Positions 56,396 through 64,000 of a stretch of DNA of 64,000 nucleotides are shown here, one piece after another. The DNA is from Stichopus chloronotus (lineage: Eukaryota > Echinodermata > Holothuroidea > Aspidochirotida > Stichopodidae). The position numbers and the translations under genes are program-made. The stretch's first letter is position 1, and each line of letters begins with the position of its first letter. The notes beneath the pieces are model-generated. The model did not search any database, was not told the DNA's origin, and saw only the letters and a list, made by a program, of their open reading frames with translations. Location of the stretch: assembly GCA_021234535.1 (NCBI GenBank), contig CM037830.1, positions 19,399,116 to 19,463,115 of the forward strand, in the 5' to 3' direction.

Positions 56396-59300
56396 TTAAT
56401 TGCTAAAACGATTTGTATACCAAACAGGCGTCCCATCATTCCTGCAAATCGAATTTTGTTGCTAGGCTTGTGCAATGAGGCTTCAAGTTAACACCCACAG
56501 CCACTCAGTGAACACCTCCAGATTTTCTTAGTTAGAGTCGCTCCCCTGCTATCGAGCCCACCTTAAAGAGGCGCTGAGTTGTTTTGTGAAATTCACCTCA
56601 TTTTCACAAAGCTGTTAAGGTTCATTCACACACTTATTTCAAATGGTCAAACTAAGAGAATCCCAATGTGTCACATACCAGGGATCATTAATGAGTGGGG
56701 TGGTATAAGGATTCAATTTGGTTTCTGAAAATTTGTGACCAGACACCTTTCGCGTTAGCACTACGTACAGTAACTTGCACACAGCTGATACAACTCAGGG
56801 TTAAAATTTCAAAACTTGCAGATTTTTCATAATTAGTGGATGTGAAACTTGACTAATTATGCTAATTATAGGCATTGACATGTATTTGTGCCGTGTGACA
56901 CCCTCACGAACTTATCGATATCAACTCCGATGAGCCCCCATGGCCTGAAGGATTATTACCTAATGCACCCTCAACACTCTCACTGCACACACATACAAAA
57001 CGACTAATCGCAGACGGATATACATGCACAACTTGAGCTTTCATCAACTCAGTATTATGGCTAGGCTATCGCAATCGGAAGCACCGTAAATCTGTTTCTA
57101 TTAGCCTCATTTCTAACCTTCAAAAAAAAAAAAACGGTTGGTAATATTGAGTCCAAAACCTAATTTTTGAGCTTTGCCGTTAATTGCAAAACTGCAGTAA
57201 AGCCTTCGTTACTTCAACTTTCAGCCATCCTTACACATCAGTGATTGACGGAAAGAACAGATCACCTCAGTACAGAAGCACACAGTTTGTGATGTGGTGC
57301 CGTAGAATCCGGACAATCATTTCTTTGACCGACGGAACCTCAAGAACGTTATCGCTTTCCTAAACTGGCACAACAAAGTGATGTCACTGAGCGCCCCCAA
57401 TCAGTTGGAAATCCCTCTATCACAATTGCACTCAACAACATTTTGGAACTTGGGCTGTTAATAAAAATTTAACTAAATAAGAAACATTTCCCATGTGCTG
57501 GACAGAAAACTTCCAAGGTTCCTTGTGACCACTTTCGGATCCACGGTAATATCGACAGGAGATTTTTGAAAAATAGATTGGATGTCAGCAGGGAAATTTT
57601 GCAACGAGGATTGTGCTGTCTTGATGGCAGCGGAACAGTATAGACAAGTTTTATTGGACGTTAGTCACCCTGTGGTATGCACCTTCAAGACCGATCGCAA
57701 TTTGAAACCTGAGTCATTTTGGAGAGTGTGACCCACACGCTGTTTTACTATTTGGACTGCACGGCAAGCTGTGTGGTATCTGTACCGTAGCGCAATTGCT
57801 TGCTATGTAGTTGGGACCCAGTGAACAGCTACTTTGGCGTAGTGGTGCTTGTGGACTTGTTCTGAATCTGAGTGACTGAGGTGCGGTCATAACATACAGC
57901 AGAGAGACTACACACACAATTTTACGTTGCTGGTACCATCCCGATCGGGGTTGACTTTCAATCCTAACAGCACTGAACTCGCCCTTTTCCCAGTTGTTTA
58001 GATTCCCCAATTTCTTCAGTGTGGCTGGTAAGTTCAAATCGTTCAAGTTTTCATCAGGGGGGTGAATGTCTGAAAGATCAGGAATCTACTGAATTTCAGT
58101 GTTTATTTCTAATTCTAACTAACATTATTGCCTAACGTTAATTAGGTTAAGTTACTGAACTACCAGTCTGCCATTAGGCTACTACTACTAGTGGTAACAC
58201 TAACACTACAGTACTAAGTTAGTACAGAAAATGTAACAGTACTTAATGCCGTTACGTAAGTATCGTACTAAGAGAGCTACTAAAAACGTTTATCACTTGA
58301 TGCTATTACCTATTGACTTCTCATTAGCATCATTTCAGGTCCTACTGAATAATTTAATTAGGGCTTGACCTAATTATTGACTTAGCGAGTTATTTTCGGA
58401 GTCAAATAAGTGGCTAGCAAGTTATGCGATGGTTTGGCCATAACTGTTGCCACCAAGTTGAAAGATGGCCAATGTTAAATTACTTGACATGTGACAATAT
58501 TTGTTAAATGTTAGACTTAGGCCTACAGTAGGTATAGTCAATTTAAACTAATTTAAGTACTGGTAGGTCTACATTTGGGCCTAACTAATGTAGTGCTTAG
58601 CTACAAGTTAGGGAGCAGTACACATGTACTATAGTTATAGGCATACCTGGAGTATCATGAGCCACGTGTAATACTTAGAATTTTCTAACTTAGTTTATGC
58701 GTAAGCATAAACTTGAAAATTTGGCTGTGAGTAACGTATTTGCTTTGAACATCAAAAATGATACTAGTCTAGACATATGTAGGCCTTTTTGTTTTGATGT
58801 TTGGGGAATTAATATACATTGCAGGTAATGCCGACATTGAAATCTCATTGCGTCTATGCGCTGTGCTGCCTGGCATTTAGAATACAGTGATCAACTTATG
58901 ATTCTGATCCTTTACTTCACAACTTTTCCAGAACCAACGATATTAAAATTTACATTAGGCTACTGTATGTCACTATCTCCTACACCGAAAACCGAAAGTG
59001 AAAGTACGATGTTCAGTTACAGTGTTCCTGCACTTTCCAAAGTACACACCAAAGTTCTAGTTATACTTGTTACAGTCATACAAAAGTTGCAAAAACTCCC
59101 ACACAGTGGTCTGTTTGTCCAAATAGAGCCTGTATCCAAAGGAAATGCAAGTGCACATGGAGATGTGTTGTGGTAGTATTCGTATGTAATGCTATGCGGG
59201 TCCGTTTTAGCTGAAAAAAAAAAAACTACTAGAGTTGTCATTCTACTGTAATTAGCACTCTACTTAGTGGAATTTCTCGTGAAAGAAATGTGACATAAGA

Positions 59301-60420
59301 TGTCATTTTCCAGGTTGATATCAAATGGCATTTGATGGAAGATAAACAATAAAGGCTATTGTTTTGTCTTCGAACAGCCCACCTTGCTTTAAAGTGTGTT
59401 GTCAGATGAACAACCAACTTTTGTCTAGGTTAGAACTATAAAGCAGCTTGTTTTCTGTGATTCAATACTAAGTTTCAATTGACTCTTTTAACCGTAAAAG
59501 CTTAAATCATTATTGTATTTCAGTAATGTAGTTAAGAGTTTTGCCTCTACAGCATTTATCTTTTTTTATTCTGCAAGACAAATAATATAGTCATGAACAC
59601 ACCTCTAGAATGAAAACAGTTGTTGATATTTTTGTTTGTAATTTGCTATGCAGAGGGTACACAAAGGTTTTGCACAACCAAATTTTCTTGGGAACAAATC
59701 AAAAAAGTGAAGTACAGTTGTCTGAAGGACAACTATAAAATTTTCTGAAAATTGAGTCCTGATGAAGACAAGGCCTACTTAATTACTGGACATATGTGTT
59801 TGTTATACTATGACTTATGTGGCAAATTTGTGGAATCCTTGTGGTATACTTTTTAGTCAGCTGATGCTGTTACTGAGTAACTGGTCCTATTAGGCCCTCC
59901 TGTGCTTTGACTGAGAACAAGATAGAGTTTGGAATTTTGTTGCCTGTGTTGCAAGAATTGTATTTGTTGGACAAAAGTACTGTAGGTAGGGACAGGGTCT
60001 TGAACACTGTAAGGCTAGGTACTTGAAAATGACTGTGTAGGGGTTTCAGTATTTTTGGAGAGTAGGATCCGGCATCAAGGATGCAAGTTTTCACCCAGGG
60101 ATTTAAGTTCCTGCAACTACTGTACTTGGATCCGAGGGTTGCAACTTTTCCGCATGTCTTAATTAAGACATTTTCTGCATGTCTATTTAACAAATAAACT
60201 TACAGTAGACTGCTGTTGTGTTAAAACAGATGCGTAGCCTATAATGCCGGATTGTCAGTTAATTACCCTTTGTAGAGTATGGTATGTGCATCCCTCTGTA
60301 CATGATTGTAACAACAATGATCACATTTAAAACTTGCTGTACATCAACTTTGCTTTGAGGTTATTTTTCATATATATTTGCTGATTATGAATGTCTTTGT
60401 GAATGGTTTAGCAAAGACGC

Positions 60421-60710
60421 ACATTTGGCCTTGTATCTAGGAAATACAAAGTTTGTAAACTTGTTGTAGAATGTAGAAAATTTTCTTTGGAAACTGTTTA
60501 GATACTGCATGTATTTTCTTTACCCTGATACATTTTCTTTGAAATTTGGCCTCATATATGGGAAAACAAATTTTGTGAAATTGTTGTTTAATTTAAAAAA
60601 AAAATTACCATGTTAGTGCAGATGTATTTTCTGTACCCCTAATGCAACTATTGTATCTTAAGTTAAGAACAAAAAGCTCTTCCAAATTTGGCCTCATATG
60701 CTGCACAGGA
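60421..60710. repeat. Diverged tandem repeat, about 125-bp period
   Basis: CATTTGGCCTTGTATCTAGG with AAATACAAAGTTTGTAAACTTG near 60422 recurs as AATTTGGCCTCATATATGGG with AAAACAAATTTTGTGAAATTG near 60542. The opening words recur once more, AATTTGGCCTCATATG, near 60685. The copies are diverged and non-coding. Confidence 0.55.
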
Positions 60711-62159
60711 TGTTGAGAGTGGAAGTACAGTACAGTATCCTCCATTTGGGAAGTTATGTGATAACAGAAAAGAAATTTTATTGTCTACATCATTTTGTAG
60801 ATATGAGAACAGACTGACTGGATATGAAATGTTTCTTTTTGAGTTTTCCATTACACTGTTACTTGTGTGGTGCACAAAGTTGGTGGTAAACTTATGTTAT
60901 TCCTGGAAGGATCGATTCAAGTTCACAGTCTACGATATTATGGGATTATCCACTTTCTTGACTGACGAAACAGTTCGTGTAAAAAACAAATGTTTGCACC
61001 AGAGTCGTGTAAGGGCTTGCTTGGGTTTCATCTATCACGCTTAACCTTCAGCGAATAATTCAGCAAGGCTCACATCACAATAGATTGGCAGCCATCATAA
61101 AATGTATGTGAATCATACCATCTTTTGCTAAGCATTTTAATAGATTTCTGTATTATCATTGTGATAAATTTTCAGTGCTCGGAATTTTTACAGGACAAAC
61201 ATAAATTTTGTCGCAATTTCGTCGTAGGGACCACCAAGTCAGTTGATTGTACCTGTATTACGTTCTGAATTTTTCTTAAGAGTATCTGAAACAACATTTT
61301 TGAATACTACTGTGCTGTAGGCAGCACAAGGTAAATGTGTTCATGGGACAGCAACCTTAAAAGTTTTCTTTCCTTGTACTTGCAAATTAATGACATAGTT
61401 TTGGGCAGGACGACTGACCTTTGAGAAGGACAACCATGTTTTGCATGGAGCTCTAAACTTGTGCCTTGGACAACAATTTAGTTTAAATTTTAAAACTAAA
61501 AGTACATGATCCTCTTCTCCTCTGTTCATTCACAAATATTTAAAGTATCAAAAAGTGCAGATACATGTGTACAGAATAATGTTCATACACCAAAAATAGA
61601 ATATGTTTAAAGTGACATGAGTGGTATCAAAATTTGAAAAAAAAAAATTAAATAAATTAAGTATTGAATTTTGATGAAATGGGTGGGAAATACTATCAGT
61701 TATATGTATATTTTTCTGTTAGTAAAACAATTTAATTATTCTTGAGTTTCTTTTGTGTGATTTTTAATACTAGAAAATATCACTATCTGCTAAAGGTTCT
61801 GTACAGTATCTTATGCTTGATCAGTAACCCTTGATGTGGTCAGTCCCCCAGTAAAGTGTAAACTTTTCTGCCCAACTGCTTTATTTGTTCCCTCCCTCAG
61901 TTTGTGTGCAGTGATTACATGTAATTCAGAGGCATTGACTAGAGTGAAGCAAAAGCAATGGGAAGAAAATTTTAATTTTTACTGTACATTACACAAGAAC
62001 CCTGACTCTTCAAGTGATTCTGTAGGGACTATCAGTCATGTCTTATTGTACCATATAGAGGGGAGGGAGGAGGGCACATACAGTACATTTTTAGCCCTTC
62101 CTGGCAACATGCAAAGTCATGTTACTCTAGCACTCAAATACTAATAATTGTCTAAGACC

Positions 62160-62415
62160 TTGGCTCCCAACCAGGGGTACAAGTACCTCTCGGCGTTACC
62201 AGCAAACACTATACCTGTAGGGTACGGGTGAAGCCTCTGAGACAATTTAAAATGAACACATGTGGGTGGGGGGGGGAGACCAGTTTGGATTGTGAATATG
62301 GGTTACGAGTTAATTGGTTCACTTCTGTCATCGTGGACAAAGGGGTACTGGGAGAAAGTGTCTACAAATTAAGGGTACAGGCAACAGTGCAAAAGGATGG
62401 GAACCACAGAGATTG
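62160..62415. mobile_element. hAT-like MITE
   Basis: The left end is TTGGCTCCCAACCAGGGGTAC. The right end, read on the other strand, is TGTGGTTCCCATCC. Both resemble the CAGTGGTTCCCAAC termini widely found in hAT derivatives. The element is about 255 bases, has a G-rich centre and no coding capacity. No clear 8-bp duplication flanks it, so it is probably old. Confidence 0.5.
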
Positions 62416-63048
62416 ATCACATGCAATTTGTCATTATCTTTGGGAATGCTGGGCAATTATCGGATTGATTTGTCAATGGCAGGGACGCCCACTTTTCCTT
62501 TAAAACATGGGGCAATCCCGATTAATCAGTACAGATGGTAACCCTAGTACTTGAAGAACATAGCTCAAGTTCCCAAAGAAGAAACAGCATGCAAGATGGA
62601 GGAACATTTTGTCTAGAGCTGTACTTTTTCAAATGACAACTGTGACATTACCCATGTGCATGTATGCAATCAATGAAATTGAACTGTGGTAGACGCAACA
62701 AGAGCAAGACAAATAATCGACATCCATCAAAATTGGCGGATGTCAGCACTAGTGTGAAACAGGAATGACGAGCTACAGGTATCTGTCCATCACATGATGT
62801 CTTATCCATAAAGTTTGAAATGGCATCTACAGGAGATGGATGATCAATCTGTAGATCAATAGCTTGGCATTGTTGATGCATTGTTTTCACCCACAGAATT
62901 CATTGTCATAGGAGATCTCAGTCGAGATGTGCCGAAAAGTTTCAAAGTTTGAAGTTTGTCTTGTTCCCTACAGATGTGCAACTCCACTGCCACATTAGAC
63001 CGAAAGCAGTAATCTTGCAACTCCCCTGTGTGCATGTCACAGTGCAAA

Positions 63049-64000
63049 ATGAAGAAGTCTCTATCTGGAACAGCAGACTTTCTGCTTCTGATAGTTTCAG
63101 TCGCTTTCATTCAGAGGGCCCACTGTGAGATGAGTGATCCCATCGCCAGTGATGAAGAGCCGTACCGCGAGGGATCATTTCTAAGTTTGTCAGACTACAA
63201 CAGGACATTAAAACTGATGAAAGTCCATGGAGACAATGTATACCTAGCAGGTAACAATGCAGTCTTCCACCTGTCTGAAGACCTCAAGACAGTCCGGAGT
63301 ATGGCCCTGACGGAGGGGTCAGATTACATTTATAAGATACTAGCAGTGTCTGAAACTGAAGGGAAGCTCGTCTTATGTATTTCTGGGAATGGTGGAAGTT
63401 GCCTATTTCGAGATCTGTCTGATGTTAATCTGACGTCTACATTCAGGGTGGATGGTCGTTCAAACACCGTTTCGCCCCCTGCCTATACCACTGTTGGTCT
63501 CCTTGCCCCTAACAAAGATAATAGTAGTGAAAGTCTGTATGTAGCTAATGGAGTGGACGCAAGTAGTGATGATGTTAAGCCAATTCTTGAGAGACAGTTG
63601 CAGAGGCAGTATTCAGACAGAGGGACCACTGGTATGTCTTCAGCGGTCGATGGCACTTTTGTGATACGTTACAGCGGAACGTTTGAATACAAGGGTTTTG
63701 TCTACTTCCTGGCTTCCCAGAGGAGGGTGGCAAGCGTCGAGAGCAGTGAAATCGTCCCCAAAATTAGCCGGATTTGTACAGCAGAGGATTTAACATTCAG
63801 CACATTCACAGAAATTAAACTGGGTTGCAGAGGCAAAGGGGACAATTACTACAGTATTACTCAATCGCTTTGGCTTCATGAAGATAGATTGTTTGTTGTG
63901 TTTAATGAGAACACAGGCCCTGAAAATGAAATAAATCCTGGACCTCAGTCAGCCCTGTGTATCTACAATATGACTGTTTTTGAAGAAAAATTCCGAGAAG
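63049..64000 (+). CDS. Plexin-type receptor, first coding exon (sema domain), 3' end beyond window
   Basis: Single-pass receptor for semaphorins, acting in guidance and adhesion signalling. The frame from 63049 is open to the window end (317 residues). It opens with a signal peptide (MKKSLSGTADFLLLIVSVAF) and continues into a sema beta-propeller. Blocks that look plexin-like are VYLAGNNAVFHLS, YTTVGLLAPN, LYVANGVD, GFVYFLASQ, KISRICTAED then FSTFTEIKLGCRGKG, and SALCIYNMTVFEEKF. An upstream in-frame ATG at 63034 has a poorer context; 63049 has A at -3 and starts the hydrophobic core at the right distance. A pyrimidine-rich tract ending cag at 62973 could be the acceptor of this exon after a non-coding first exon. 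The PSI, IPT, transmembrane and RasGAP-like cytoplasmic parts must lie downstream. MET-type receptors share the sema fold, but the ISRIC...TEI...C pattern favours plexin. Confidence 0.9.
   Translation, partial: MKKSLSGTADFLLLIVSVAFIQRAHCEMSDPIASDEEPYREGSFLSLSDYNRTLKLMKVHGDNVYLAGNNAVFHLSEDLKTVRSMALTEGSDYIYKILAVSETEGKLVLCISGNGGSCLFRDLSDVNLTSTFRVDGRSNTVSPPAYTTVGLLAPNKDNSSESLYVANGVDASSDDVKPILERQLQRQYSDRGTTGMSSAVDGTFVIRYSGTFEYKGFVYFLASQRRVASVESSEIVPKISRICTAEDLTFSTFTEIKLGCRGKGDNYYSITQSLWLHEDRLFVVFNENTGPENEINPGPQSALCIYNMTVFEEKFRE

Larger units (their letters stand above)
55246..63033. other. Intergenic / upstream region of the plexin gene
   Basis: Holds the tRNA-like fragment, an A-rich tract near 56186-56230, a diverged tandem repeat near 60420-60710 and a hAT-like MITE near 62160-62415. 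Non-coding first exons of the plexin gene may be here but cannot be placed. Frames at 57714-58046 (-) and 60688-61044 (+) lack recognisable domains and are not called. Confidence 0.5.

Noticed and set aside
57714..58046. 110-residue minus-strand frame upstream of plexin
   Set aside because: No recognisable domain or signal peptide, and composition as surrounding DNA.
60688..61044. 118-residue plus-strand frame
   Set aside because: Starts at a non-ATG codon inside a tandem repeat; no recognised motif and no splice context. Left uncalled.

Overview
The window is eukaryotic, AT-rich, intron-rich animal DNA. Coding exons are short, use the standard code and sit between GT-AG introns. The gene families present (SLC26 anion exchanger, caveolin, class B/adhesion-type 7TM receptors, plexin) mark a metazoan. 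Caveolin together with methuselah-like receptors carrying a somatomedin-B-type module suggests a marine invertebrate deuterostome. An echinoderm is my best guess, from general protein resemblance and repeat style; I cannot fix the species.

Five protein-coding loci can be supported. (1) 2996-17326 (+): the last ten exons of an SLC26 anion transporter, whose 5' exons lie before the window. (2) 22741-32311 (+): a three-exon, 1005-residue class B2/methuselah-like receptor with a tyrosine-rich N-terminus and a large cysteine-rich ectodomain, complete as modelled. (3) 37450-42506 (-): a caveolin with two alternative first coding exons that can both join the same second exon in frame. (4) 43782-49309 (-): a six-exon, 358-residue 7TM receptor of the same superfamily with almost no ectodomain and no GPS. 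(5) 63049-64000 (+): the first coding exon of a plexin-type sema-domain receptor, cut by the window edge. All exon phases in the three complete models agree and give exact multiples of three. All five products act at the plasma membrane. Genes 3 and 4 are close neighbours on the same strand, but nothing in the sequence proves a functional link.

The remainder is introns and intergenic DNA with abundant repeats. These include a decayed non-LTR retrotransposon (EN plus RT, minus strand) in the first 3 kb; a 468-bp hAT-like MITE with a perfect 8-bp target duplication at 4080-4547; a 230-bp tandem duplication at 12868-13329; a short palindromic MITE near 35 kb; a foldback element at 50.15-50.85 kb; a roughly 2-kb element with GTACTC-rich ends at 53.28-55.25 kb; a tRNA-derived fragment at 56.3 kb; a five-copy dispersed family; a (TA)n tract; and at least eleven pure G or C runs of 12 or more bases. 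I saw no rRNA, intact tRNA, CRISPR array or bacterial-type operon.

Most novel-looking points: the caveolin gene with two promoter-proximal first exons, the stripped-down 7TM receptor beside it, and the receptor that places a Tyr/acid-rich segment before a somatomedin-B-like module.
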